DNA of 64,000 nt from Bufo bufo (lineage: Eukaryota > Chordata > Amphibia > Anura > Bufonidae), in NCBI RefSeq assembly GCF_905171765.1, contig NC_053390.1:508637444-508701443 (forward strand). The letters are read 5' to 3'. Below the pieces are notes generated by a model that ran no database searches, was not told where the DNA came from, and saw only the letters and a program-made list of their open reading frames with translations. Shown here in pieces: positions 11,279 to 22,262 of the stretch (position 1 is its first letter; every line of letters begins with the position of its first letter). Made by a program: the position numbers and the translations under genes.

Positions 11279-11611
11279 AATAAGTCACGTGCCCCAAAAT
11301 GGTACCAATCGGTCATCTCCTCAAACATGGCATTTTTGAACAACAAAAAATATTTTGTAAAACCAAAATTAAAATAAAAATGCACATTGGGTATTACTGC
11401 ATCTGTAATATCACCTGATATAACCTGTCAGATGAACACTGTAAAACAAAAACTGTCAGAACAGTTTTTTTTTTTTTTGTTACCTTGCCTCACAAAAAGC
11501 ATAAAATTGAGCATTCAAAATCATATGTACTCCAAAAAAATAGAATCGATAAAACTGTCACCTTATCCTGTAGGTTCCAAAACTGTAGGGTGCATCAGGG
11601 GGGCTTCAAAT

Positions 11612-13350
11612 GGGACATAGTACATAAGGCCGAAAAAATACATTTTGTCCATCCAGTTCGGCCTGTTATCATGCAAGTTGATCCAGAGGAAGGCAAAAAA
11701 CCCTGTGAGGTAGAAGCCAATTTTCCTCACTTTAGGGGAATAAAAAATTCCTTCCCAACTTCAATCAGGCAATCAGAATAACTCCTTGGATCAACGATCC
11801 CTCTCTAGTAGCTATAGCCTGTAATATTACACTCCAGAAATACATCCAGGCCCCTCTTGAATTCCTTTATTGTACTCACCATCACTACCTCCTCAGGCAG
11901 AGAGTTCCATAGTCTCACTGCTCTTACCGTAAAGAATCCTCTTCTATGTTTGTGTACAAACCTTCTTTCCTCCAAACGCAGAGGATGTCCCCTCGTCACA
12001 GTCCTGGGGATAAATAGATCTCCCCTCAGGCGTCTTTTTTCTAACATGAATAACCCTAATTTTGATAATCTTTCGTGGTACTGTAGTTGCCCGATTCCAG
12101 TTATTACTTTAGTTGCCCTCCTCTGGACCCTCTCCAGCTCTGCTATGTCTGCCTTGTTTGCAGGAGCCCAGAACTGTACACAGTACTCCATGTGTGGTCT
12201 GACTAATGATTTGTAAAGTAGTAGGAATATGTTCTCATCACGGGCATCTATGCCCCTTTTGATGCAACCCATTATCTTATTGGCCTTGGCAGCAGCTGCC
12301 TGACACTGTTTTTTGCAGCTCAGTTTGCTGTTTATTAAAATTCCTAGATTCTTTTCCATGTCAGTGTTACACCATTTACTATGTACGGGTGACTTGCATT
12401 ATTCCATCCCATGTGCATAACCTTACATTTGTCAGTGTTAAACCTCATCTGCCACTTATCTGCCCAAGCCTCCAATCTATCCAGATCCCTCTGTAGTAGT
12501 ATACTGTCCTCTTCAGTGTTAATTACTTTACAGTTTAGTGTCATCTGCGAAAATTGATATTTTACTATGCAAGCCTTCTACAAGATCATTAATAAATATA
12601 TTGAAGAGAATAGGGCCCAATACTGACCCCTGAGGTACTCCGCTAGTGACAGTGACCCAATCTGAGTGTGTACCATTAATAACCACCCTCTGTTTTCTAT
12701 CATTGAGCCAGTTGCTTACCCACTTACAGATGTTTTCTCCCAGTCCGAGCATTCTCATTTTATATACTAACCTTTGATGTGGTACAGTGTCAAATGCTTT
12801 GGAGAAGTCCAGATATACGACATCCATTTGATTCGCCGCTGTCAAGTCTAGAAGTTACCTCCTCATAGAAACTGATTAAATTAGTTTGACATGACTGATC
12901 CCTCACGAAGCCATGCTGATATGGCGTTATTTGCTTATTTCCGTTAAGATGCTCTAAGATGGCATCTCTCAGAAAACCTTCAAACCGTTTACCCACAACA
13001 GATGTTAAACTTACCGGCCTCTAGTTTCCAGGCTCTGTTTTTGGACCCTTTTTGAATATTGGCACCACATTTGCCATGCGCCAATCCTGTGGGACATTCC
13101 CTGTCAGTATAGAGTCCGCAAATATCAGAAATAAGGGTCTGGCTATGACATTGCATAATTCCCTTAGGATACGGGGGGTATGCCATCCGGTCCTGGCGAT
13201 TTGTCTATTTTAATCTTTTTTTTAAGTCGCTGTTGTACTTCTTCCTGGGTCAGACAGGACACTTTTAATGGGGAATTTATTTCAACATTCAGCATTTCAT
13301 CTGACAGTTTATTTTCCTCAGTGAATACACTGGAGAAAATTATTTAACAA
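11612..13350 (-). pseudogene. CR1-type LINE with reverse transcriptase, broken
   Basis: On the minus strand from about 13350 the translation shows the start of an RT domain (SPGPDGIPP). After frame breaks come [38 protein letters not shown] and IFADDTKL, so the catalytic FADD is present. Next come KCKVMHMG and the thumb/C-terminal region with NLGILINSKLSCKKQ and HMEYCVQFWAP, ending WNSLPEEVVMVSTIKEFKRG near 11830. The 3' UTR reaches about 11612, next to ACATAGTACATAAGGC. Stops and frameshifts between 12340 and 13190 break the frame into at least four pieces. The N-terminal endonuclease region is missing (5' truncation). Confidence 0.85.
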
Positions 13351-14071
13351 CTTTGGACATTGTCTTAAAACCAGTCCAGCAAAATCAGCCATCCAAAAAC
13401 CATCTGGTGCTCCTTTCCTTTGTGTGCCCATGCAGCAGTTTACAGAAACTCCTCACAAGTGGTGGTAAACTGTAGAATCGGGGTAATAGATATTGTGCTT
13501 TGTTTGGCCGTTAACCCTTCCTGTGTTACAGGAAACGATGGAATATCTGCCAAAGTGATTTTATAAATTTCCTCTTGATTTTTGTTTTTATTCTTGTGGA
13601 ATACCTAAAGGGTTAATAGTTTGTAAATTCATTTTTAAATAACTTGAGGGGTGTAGTTTCTAAAATGGGGCTATTTATGGGTGGTTTCTAATATTTTAAG
13701 CCTCACAAACAGACTTCATAACTAAACTGGTCCTTTTAAAGTGGGTTTTGGAATTTCTTAAATTTTAAATTGTTTCTACAATTCTAAGCCTTAACGTATT
13801 AAAATAAAATGTGAACATAGACATATGGGAAATGTAAAGTAAATATTTTTTGAGGTACCACTGCCTTAAAAGCAGAGAAATTCAAATTTAGAAAATGTAT
13901 ATTTTTTTTATTTTTTATAAAGGTTATTTTATATTGACTCAAATTTACCACCATCATGAACTACAATGTGCCACAAGAAAACCGTTTCAGAATGGCTTGG
14001 AGAAGTAAGAGTTCCAACTGTATCACTGCATAAAGTGACACATGACAGCTTTCCAAAATTTGGCCTGGTCC
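13351..14071. other. AT-rich sequence without recognisable genes
   Basis: This is low-complexity A/T-rich DNA with several T runs. No exon, repeat terminus or RNA gene is supported. Confidence 0.4.
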
Positions 14072-14074
14072 TTA

Positions 14075-15903
14075 GGCCTCATGCACACGACCGTTGTGTG
14101 CACCCGTGGCCGTTGTGCTGTTTTTTTCGCGGACCCATTGACTTTCAATGGGTCCGTGGAAAAATCGGAAAATGCACCGTTTTGCAGCCGCATCCGTGTT
14201 TCCTGGCCGTGAAAAAAATATGACCTGTCCTATTTTTTTCACGGCCAACGGTTCACGGACCCATTCAAGTCAATGGGTCCGTGAAAGAACACGGATGCAC
14301 ACAAGGTTGGCATCCGTGTCCGTGATCCGTGGCCGTAGGTTAGTTTTTATACAGACGGATCCGAAGATCCGTCTGCATAAAAGCTTTTTCAAAGCTGAGT
14401 TTTCACTTCGTGAAAACTCAGAACCGACAGTATATTCTAACACAGAAGCGTGTTGACTTTCAATGTAAAGTCTGGAGTCCCTTTTATACCATCAGATCGG
14501 AGTTTTCTCCAATCCGATGGTATATTTTAACTTGAAGCGTCCATCACCATGGGAACGCCTCTATGTTAGAATATACTGTCGGATATGAGTTAGATCGTGA
14601 AACCTCATTTCCGACAGTATATTCTAACACAGAGGCGTTCCCATGGTGATGGGGACGCTTCTAGTTAGAATACACTACAAACTGTGTACAAGACTGCCCC
14701 CTGCTGCCTGGCAGCACCCGATCTCTTACAGGGGGCTGTGATCAGCACAATTAACCCCTTCAGGTGCGGCACCTGAAGGGGTTAATTGTGCTGATCACGG
14801 CCCCCTGTAAGAGATCAGGGCAGCCCCTCCCCCCCTCCCCAGTTTGAATATTATTGGTGGCCAGTGCGGCCCCCCCCCCCCCCCCTCTATTGTAATAATA
14901 GGTTGGTGGCCAGTGCGGCCCCCCCCCCCCCTATTGTAATAATTCGTTGGTGGCACAGTGTGCGGCCCCCCCTCCCTCTATAGCATTAACAACATTGGTG
15001 GCAGTGTGCGGCCCCCCCTCCCTCTATAGCATTAACAACATTGGTGGCCAGTGTGCGGCCTCCCATCTCCTCCCCCCCCCCCCCATCATTGGTGGCAGCG
15101 GAGTTCCGATCGGAGTCCCAGTTTAATCGCTGGGGCTCCGATCGGTAACCATGGCAACCAGGATGCTACTACAGTCCTGGTTGCCATGGTTACTTAGCAA
15201 TAGTACAATAGTAGAAGAGTCATACTTACCTGCTGCTGGCTGCTGCTGCGATGTTTGTGTCCGGCCGGGAGCTCCACCTACTGGTAAGTGACCCCTGCTA
15301 GCCCTGATCTCTTACAGGGGGATATGATAGTACAATTAACCCCTTCAGGTGCGGCACCTGAGGGGTTAATTGTGCTGATCACGGCCCCCTGTAAGAGATC
15401 GGATGCTGCTAGGCAGCAGGGGGCAGTCATGTACACAGTTTGTAGTATATTCTAACTAGAAGCGTCCCCATCACCATGGGAACGCCTCTGTGTTAGAATA
15501 TACTGTCGGAAATGAGGTTTCACGATCTAACTCATATCCGACAGTATATTCTAACATAGAGGCGTTCCCATGGTGATGGACGCTTCAAGTTAAAATATAC
15601 CATCGGATTGGAGAAAACTCCGATCTGATGGTATAAAAGGGACTCCAGACTTTACATTGAAAGTCAATGGGGACGGATCCGTTTGAAATGGCACCATATT
15701 GTGTCAACGTCAAACGGATCCGTCCCCATTGACTTGCATTGTAATTCAGGACGGATCCGTTTGGCTCCGCACGGCCAGGCGGACACCAAAACGTCCGTGG
15801 ATCCTCCAATAATCAAGGAAGACCCACGGACGAAAAAACGATCACGGGAAAACGGAACCCCGTTTTGCGGACCGCAAAAAAATACGGTCGTGTGCATGAG
15901 GCC
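14075..15903. mobile_element. Large palindromic Harbinger MITE with perfect 20-bp ends
   Basis: The left end GGCCTCATGCACACGACCGT and the right end are perfect reverse complements. They are flanked by TTA (14072-14074 and 15904-15906). Most of the 1.8 kb is an inverted repeat. Examples are GACAGTATATTCTAACA and ATGGTGATGG blocks at 14430-14670 mirrored at 15440-15660, and a CCCCTTCAGGTGCGGCACCTGAAGG-like block near 14760 and 15345. The centre is C-rich. The same terminus ends the coding Harbinger element at 44519, so this is probably a non-autonomous relative. Confidence 0.85.
14846..15100. repeat. C-rich tandem repeats in the MITE centre
   Basis: Units of roughly 55-65 bp contain TTGGTGGC(C)AGTG(TG)CGGCC followed by a C run. 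At least four copies are visible, interspersed with TATAGCATTAACAACA. Confidence 0.7.
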
Positions 15904-16069
15904 TTAAGGTGAAAAATGGCTTGGTACTGAAGGGGGTTAATACATAAAGATGGCCATGACTACCAGATATGGATCCTGTGTGTAGTGCATCTGTTGGCAA
16001 TATCTAGTGGAGGAATTCTGTGGTCCTGTACCACCTAATGAGCATCTTATAGGTATTTTCACACATTTA

Positions 16070-16325
16070 GGCTAGGTCTACACGATGACACTTGTCACGC
16101 AACAATAAGTTGCACAACTACACTGCAACATTTGTTGCACCAATGTTGTGCGACAATTTTTATAATGGCAGTCTATGGTGTCGCACTGCAACATGCTGTG
16201 ACGCGACAGTTGCAGAAAATCCATCTCTAATGGATTTTCTGCGACTGTCGCATGTTACAGTGTGACACCATAGACTGCCATTATAAAAATTGGCGCGCGA
16301 CAAATGTTGTTGTATAGACCTAGCC
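16070..16325. mobile_element. 256-bp TWA MITE
   Basis: The ends GGCTAGGTCTACACGATG and the complement of GGCTAGGTCTATACAAC are flanked by TTA (16067-16069 and 16326-16328). The body is an imperfect hairpin with TATAATGGCAGTCTATGGTG in both arms. A relative with similar ends lies at 62884-63118. Confidence 0.8.
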
Positions 16326-16328
16326 TTA

Positions 16329-17996
16329 CAGAAGCCAAGGAAATGTGTGCACAGGGTCTCTTTGGTGAAGACTGTATTTAGCTCTCTCCAGGGCCAAAAG
16401 AAAACTAGGTTTGACTGGTGCTTTGGCAGCGAGTATGCTGTTATAGGTTTTAGAGAGAACTTTTGGGAAATGTAGTAGTTAGTCAATTTCTGAAAACATT
16501 CTTTAACATGGTGAACTATGTAGAAAAGTCTGTTGTGTTCAAGATGTGTTTCACAAACCAGTGGGTTTGAACACACTGTGCCATGTGTCCTACCTCCTCT
16601 AAGGGTGTTGTTTAAGTGAACCCCTTGTTCTTTGCAGTACCCTGTATGGTGGGGGTAGACTTTCCTGAGGTGAACACCAGCTCGCTACAGCTTGAGGATT
16701 GGGACACAAGGCAGCTGGTCCCGGTGGGGGTACAGATGTAGTTAGCAGGCTGAGTTGTAACCAGGAGCAACAGTGCAGGACCCAAGGATGAGGCATAATG
16801 AGATTAGCAACACAAGAGTCGAGGCTAGCAGGCAGGGATCAAGCAGGACACACAGACTTTGATACCCAGGCACCTGGGAGGGGGCTGAGCCATTTGCCAC
16901 ACTAGGTCATGTGTGCTAACCCATAAATCACAGGAAGTGATGCGTGCCAGCCCTTAAAGGGAATGTTTTATCAGAAAATGACCTGCTGTTTAAATGACTT
17001 TTTTGTTTAACATAATAAAAAAAAAATAATAATTTGTTTTTAATTTTCCATGTCATTTATATTTAAACCAAAAATCCTGCGGTTTTTGCACTGTCCACTA
17101 TGTCTAATAATTGGTGCCACTTCTTGGTTAGTACAGATTACTTTACTGCAAATCCTGCCTGTAATTATATCTCTGTATGACAGGATCCACCATTCACAAT
17201 GGGCGATTGTTAAAGCTCATTTATTCTTTCCTTGTACAATGACCTCTGCACAGGTCAGACAATGCCTAGAAAACTCTCCCATAGAAGCCAATGAGGTTCC
17301 CCCTCCTGACCATTGTCTATGGACCATGGTGCTGCCATAAAAAAAGGAAAAAAAAAATATGCTGTTAAGAACAGCTTAGGCAAGAGGGCAACCCCATAAT
17401 CCTGTTCAGAAAATAGAAAAAAAAAACCACTACAATCAGAAAAACAGATGTGCTACTATCTGATCTTAACTGACAGGTACAATTTTTGGTGACCTAAGTG
17501 TCATAGGCAGTGCTACAGGAAGCATGCTGTGCCCTGGCTGGAAGGAAACTGTGGCGCAGATTCTGAGGCAGCGAATGGGGAAACACCAGCAGAAGATTAC
17601 CGCTGAACATGGAGCCCAAGACAATGGCGGTAAGCAGGGGAACATCAGTGGACAGCAACCACTGTTACAATGTGTTTAGTAATGTGCCAAGTTCTGGGAT
17701 TTGTATGTTTCTTAAAGTGTCTGCTATAGAACTGGTAGTCAACCTATCCCAAAGCGATTGCAATGGTTGAGTACCTGTTATCAAGTGTTGGAGTAATCTC
17801 AGTGGATTTGGAGATGAAGAAAATGTGTAGGTTAGGTAGGTAAGACAATGCATGGAAGACTGTTATGGTTCCTTGTATAGTTTGGTGGGTAAGGGACATG
17901 GTGCTAGGGTGCTCCATAAGGGCCATCTGTTCACTGGAAATAAGTCGCATTCTGCTTCAATATGTGGGGAAGGAGCGCTAGTTCTAGTGAGGGTTA
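16329..17996. other. No gene seen; fragment of a TTAA-type repeat at about 16956
   Basis: TTAAAGGGAATGTTTTATCAG near 16957 resembles the left end of TTAA MITEs, but no partner is evident. The stretch 16570-16950 is moderately GC-rich and not classifiable by eye. No exon is supported. Confidence 0.35.
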
Positions 17997-18577
17997 GGCT
18001 ACTTTCACATCTGCATTTTCAATTCCTGTTTTGAGATCCGGCAGAGGATCTCAAAACCAAAATTGAACTGTTCAGTTTTGTCTCCATTCAGTGTTCACGG
18101 GGACAAAACTAATCGGGATGCATAAGCATCAATCTTTTCTGTTGCATTTTTGGCGCCGGACACAAACCACTGCAAGCTGCAGTTTTTATTGTCCAGTTTG
18201 CAAACTGGAACAAACTGGATCCGGCATAAAAATCTATGTAATGCCTCATTCACACGTCACTGTTCGGTCAGTGATTTCCATCAGTGATTTTGAGCCAAAA
18301 CAAGGTGCAGCTCTAAACGCAGAACAGGTGCAGATCTTTCCATTATACCTTATGTTTGTGGAGGCTCCAATCCTGGTTTTGGCTCACAATCACTGATGGA
18401 AATCACTGACCGATACTGACGTGTGAATGACGCTTAAGTCAGTGGTGCCAGATACGTTAACCACTCCCATTGACTTACAATGACTTTCAAACTGGATCCA
18501 GCTGAAACAGATGTATTAAATGGCACAGATCCGTTTAATTCCAAAACTGAAATTAACAATGCAGATGTGAGAGTAAC
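17997..18577. mobile_element. TWA MITE carrying a nested second MITE
   Basis: The left end is GGCTACTTTCACATCTGC after TTA. The right end ...GCAGATGTGAGAGTAAC is before TTTA. Arms with AACTGGATCC and CAAACTGG motifs pair around the nested element at 18242-18433. Confidence 0.7.
18242..18433. mobile_element. Nested 192-bp palindromic MITE
   Basis: Ends TGCCTCATTCACACGTCACTG-like and ...GACGTGTGAATGACGC are flanked by TAA and TTA. The arms share TCAGTGATTTCCATCAGTGA and GAGCCAAAAC. The same interior blocks, including CTGTTCTG(C/T)GTTTAGAGC, reappear in the outer element at 53308-54227. Confidence 0.7.
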
Positions 18578-18834
18578 TTTACCCATCTACTCAAATGATT
18601 TGCCCTGTAGTACAGCAAAAGTAAGGTTTCAGAATAAATAGTCTATGCAGGAGGCACGGTAGTTTACTTTCCAGAGGAATCGAGTAAATAGGTGATGGAC
18701 AGAGTCAAAAAAATGTAGCTGGGAGAAAAATTGGAAAGTTTTGGGGGGGAATATGTCTAAGTAATTCTTCCTACTAATCCAAGAGACAAAGGGTAACTTG
18801 AGGGACTCTAAGTGCGTCTGAAAATTATGAATGA

Positions 18835-20303
18835 ATGAATGTGCTGACAACAAAATCACACAAAAATAAAAAAATGGAAATCAAATTTTTCAACCCATGG
18901 AGGTCTGGATTTGGAGTCGCACTCAAAATTAAAGTGGAAAAACACACTACAGGCTGATCTAACTTTGATGTAATGTCCTTAAAACAAGTCAAAATGAGGC
19001 TCAGTATTGTGTGTGGCCTCCACGTGCCTGTATGACCTCCCTACAACACCTGTGCATGCTCCTGATGAGGTGGTGGACGGTTTCCTGAGGGATCTGCTCC
19101 CAGACCTGGACTAAAGCATCTGCCAAATCCTGGACAGTCTGTGGTGCAACGTGACGTTGGTGGATAGAGCGAGACATGATGTCCCAGATGTGCTCAATTG
19201 GATTCAGGTCTGGGGAACCGGCAGGCCAGTCCATAGCATCAATGCCTTCGTCTTGCAGGAACTGCTGACACACTCCAGCCACATGAGGTCTAGCATTGTC
19301 TTGCATTAGGAGGAACCCAGGGCCAACCGCACCAGCAAATGGTCTCACAAGGGGTCTGAGGATCTCATGTCGGTACCTAATGGCAGTCAGGCTACCTCTG
19401 GCGAACACATGGAGGGCTGTGCGGCCCTCCAAAGAAATGCCACCCCACACCATTACTGACCCAATGCCAAACTGGTCATGCTGGAGGATGTTGCAGGCAG
19501 CAGAACGTTCTCCACGGCGTCTCAAGACTCTGTCACATGTGCTCTGTGTGAACCTGCTTTCATCTGTGAAGAGCACAGGGCACCAGTGGCGAATTTGCCA
19601 ATCTTGGTGTTCTCTGGCAAATGCCAAATGTCCTGCACGGTGTTGGGCTGTAAGCACAACCCCCACCTGTGGACGTCGGGCCCTCATATCACCCTCATGG
19701 AGTCTGTTTCTGACCGTTTGAGCAGACACATGCCCTTTTGTGGCCTGCTGGAGGTCATTTTGCAGTGCTCCTCCTGTTCCTCCTTGCACAAAGGCGGAGG
19801 TAGCGGTCCTGCTGCTGGGTTGTTGCCCTCCTACGGCCTCCTCCACGTCTCCTGATGTACTGGCCTGTCTCCTGGTAGCGCCTCCATGCTCTGGACACTA
19901 CGCTGACAGACACCGCAAACCTTCTTGCCACAGCTCGCATTGATGTGCCATCCTGGATAAGCTGCACTACCTGAGCCACTTGTGTGGGTTGTAGACTCCG
20001 TCTCATGCTACCACTAGAGTGAAAGCACCGCCAGCATTCAAAAGTGACCAAAACATCAGCCAGGAAGCATAGGAACTGAGAAGTGGTCTGTGGTGACCAC
20101 CTGCAGAACCACTCCTTTATTGGGGGTGTCTTGCTAATTGCCTATAATTTCCACCTGTTGTCTATCCCATTTGCACAACAGCATGTGAAATTGATTGTCA
20201 CTCAGTGTTGCTTCCTAAGTGGACAGTTTGATTTCACAGAAGTGTGATTGACTTGGAGTTACATTGTGTTGTATAAGTGTTCCCTTTATTTTTTTGAGCA
20301 GTG
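18835..20303 (-). mobile_element. Tc1-like DNA transposon, one end truncated
   Basis: The right end reads ...TTTTTTTGAGCAGTG followed by TATA, the usual TA-flanked Tc1-like terminus. The matching inverted terminus is not present at the left: the element stops near 18835 at GAATGAATGAATG, so one terminal inverted repeat is lost. The transposase is on the minus strand (19001-20006). Confidence 0.8.
19001..20006 (-). pseudogene. Tc1-like DD34E transposase with one frameshift
   Basis: The likely start is the ATG at 20006 ([20 protein letters not shown]). An N-terminal helix-turn-helix region with [21 protein letters not shown] leads to a [12 protein letters not shown] linker. A small deletion near 19760 shifts the frame. 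The next frame carries the catalytic domain: first Asp in LFTDESRF, second Asp in LMQDNARPHVAG, and Glu in SPDLNPIEHIWD, with 34 residues between the second Asp and the Glu (DD34E). It ends at a stop at 19001-19003. All three catalytic residues are intact, but the frameshift separates DNA-binding and catalytic halves. The copy is young in look yet defective. Confidence 0.9.
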
Positions 20304-20412
20304 TATATATGCAATTATTTAATGCTTTGCTAGATTATGAGTCTAGATTCTTCTGCAGGTAGAATGAAGCCTCACAATATCCTAAGACTACACCTCAATA
20401 TGGAGATGATCA

Positions 20413-20419
<7 letters not shown>

Positions 20420-20445
<26 letters not shown>
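20420..20445. repeat. AT dinucleotide microsatellite
   Basis: A run of about 13 TA units lies just left of the MITE at 20479. Confidence 0.9.
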
Positions 20446-20478
20446 TCTACTGATTGTCTTATGCTAAGGACTAACTAA

Positions 20479-20988
20479 GGCTACTTTCACACCTGCGTTA
20501 GGTGCGGATCCGTCTGGTATCTGCACAGACGGATCCGCACCTATAATGCAAACGCTTAGATCCGTTCAGAACGGATCCGTTTGCATTACCATGAACAAAA
20601 AAAAATAAAAAATATATATATATATTTTTTTTGTTCATGATAATGCAAACGGATCCGTTTTGACTTTACATTGAAAGTCAAAGGGGGACGGATCCGTTTG
20701 AAAATTGAGCCATACTGTGTCCACTTCAAACGGATCCGTCCCCATTGACTTACATTGTAAGTCTGGACGGATCCGTTTGCCTCCGCACGGCCAGGCGGAC
20801 ACCCGAACGCTGCAATCTGCGTTCAGGTGTCCGCCTGCTGAGCGGAGCGGAGGCTGAATGCTGGCAGACTGATGCATTCTGAGCGGATCAGAATGCATTA
20901 GGACTGGACGGATCCGTTCGGGGAGGCTTGTGAGAGCCTTCAAACGGAACTCACAAGCGGAGCCCCGAACGCTAGTGTGAAAGTAGCC
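20479..20988. mobile_element. 510-bp TWA MITE with repeated GGATCCG motifs
   Basis: It starts GGCTACTTTCACACC after TAA and ends ...GTGTGAAAGTAGCC before TTA. ACGGATCCG or its variants occur many times in both arms. A hairpin of A/T runs (about 20598-20638) sits inside the left arm. Similar end sequences bound the copies at 28048, 33416 and 34543. Confidence 0.8.
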
Positions 20989-20991
20989 TTA

Positions 20992-21822
20992 GGCTCATTA
21001 AATGAATATTATATATTTTGCTTCATTAATAAATACCTAATTGTATAGGTAATTATTACCAGCTGCATAGAGCTTATCTTTATCTCCCGTCATAAATTTA
21101 AAAGTAGACAAGGAGGATTCTTCTCAGACTGGTACATTCATGAGAAGAATAACATTAAAAAGTAGAGACCTTTGTACGACCTTACTTCGGCCTACTCAAG
21201 ACATACAAAATTGCAACTATAGTCGAGCATGGCTCTTAAAGGTAATGAACATGCATCTTGTCAATAATGAATTGGATATGAATGTATTTACCTATGAAAA
21301 GGCACAACAGTGTCTGTCTTGGAGCAAAGGGTACTAAAGGGGTATTCTAATCATAAACCTAAATGTCTGAGAAGAGGATTCCCCCAGCCCTGTCTAGGTA
21401 GTGACTGGTTGCTGAAATTGAGGATGTTTATATTCCTCAAGACCTCATCCACATGACTATTTTCAGTTTGCATCCGATCCGCATTTTTTGCAGATTGAAT
21501 GTGGACTCATTTATTTCAATGCAACAGCAAGAGATGAGGACAGCACCCCATGAATCTTGCGGTGCTCTGCTAAAAAGATAGAACATGTCCTATTGACCAT
21601 TTTTCTGCAGGAGTTTGGGGGGGAAAATGGTGTCATGCACACGACCGGGATCTGTGCTTTGCTTTGCAGACCGCAAAAGTGATAGTCGTGTGCATGAAGG
21701 CTAAATGTCTGTGCTGAGAACACCTGTTCCCAGAGTATTTCAATGAAAACAATATAGGTATGAGTTCATGAAAGACCACTCCTCTCAAACTAATCTGATC
21801 AGCTGCTGTGAGGAGCTACAGG
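20992..21822. other. No gene seen; decayed TWA-MITE at about 21445-21702
   Basis: A remnant runs from about CCTCATCCACATGACT to GTCGTGTGCATGAAGGC before TAA. It contains ACATGTCCTATTGACC and GCAGACCGCAAAAG modules. The rest is AT-rich with no supportable feature. Confidence 0.45.
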
Positions 21823-21963
21823 TGCATCTCAATAAATGAGAATATCATCGAAAAGGTACACTTTTTCATACATTAGTACACAATCTGTCTGAGTGGATTG
21901 ATGGAGTCCAAACTCTTTAGTTTTTGTAAGCTTTTTTAAGCCTAATCAGTATCAAAACTCTTT
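21823..21963. repeat. Terminal fragment of a Tc1/mariner element
   Basis: ACAGGTGCATCTCAATAAAT and GAGAATATCATCGAAAAG are recognisable as a common vertebrate Tc1/mariner-type terminus. No transposase sequence follows. It abuts the MITE at 21967. Confidence 0.6.
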
Positions 21964-21966
21964 TTA

Positions 21967-22262
21967 GGGTACTTTCACACTAGCGTTATTCTTTTCCGGC
22001 ATTGAGTTTCGTCCTAGGGGATCTATACCGGAAAAGAACTGATCAGTTTTATCCTAATGCATTCTGAATGGAGAGCAATCCGTTCAGGATACCTTCAGTT
22101 CAGTCTATTTGCCTTTTCAGGAAGGAGTTAATACCGCAGCATGCTGCGGTTTTATCCACGTCCAAAATTCCGGAACACTTGCTGGAATTTTTTCCTATTG
22201 ACGTGCATTAACGCTGGATCCAGCCCCAAGTGTTCTGGCAAAACGGATCCGGCATTTTTGTA
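21967..22262. repeat. TWA MITE, left part
   Basis: GGGTACTTTCACACTAGCG follows TTA (21964-21966). The interior has CCGGCATTGAG, ATGCATTCTGAATGG and GGATCCGGCA. The right terminus is missing. The right-end counterpart of this subfamily ends at 36150. Confidence 0.65.
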
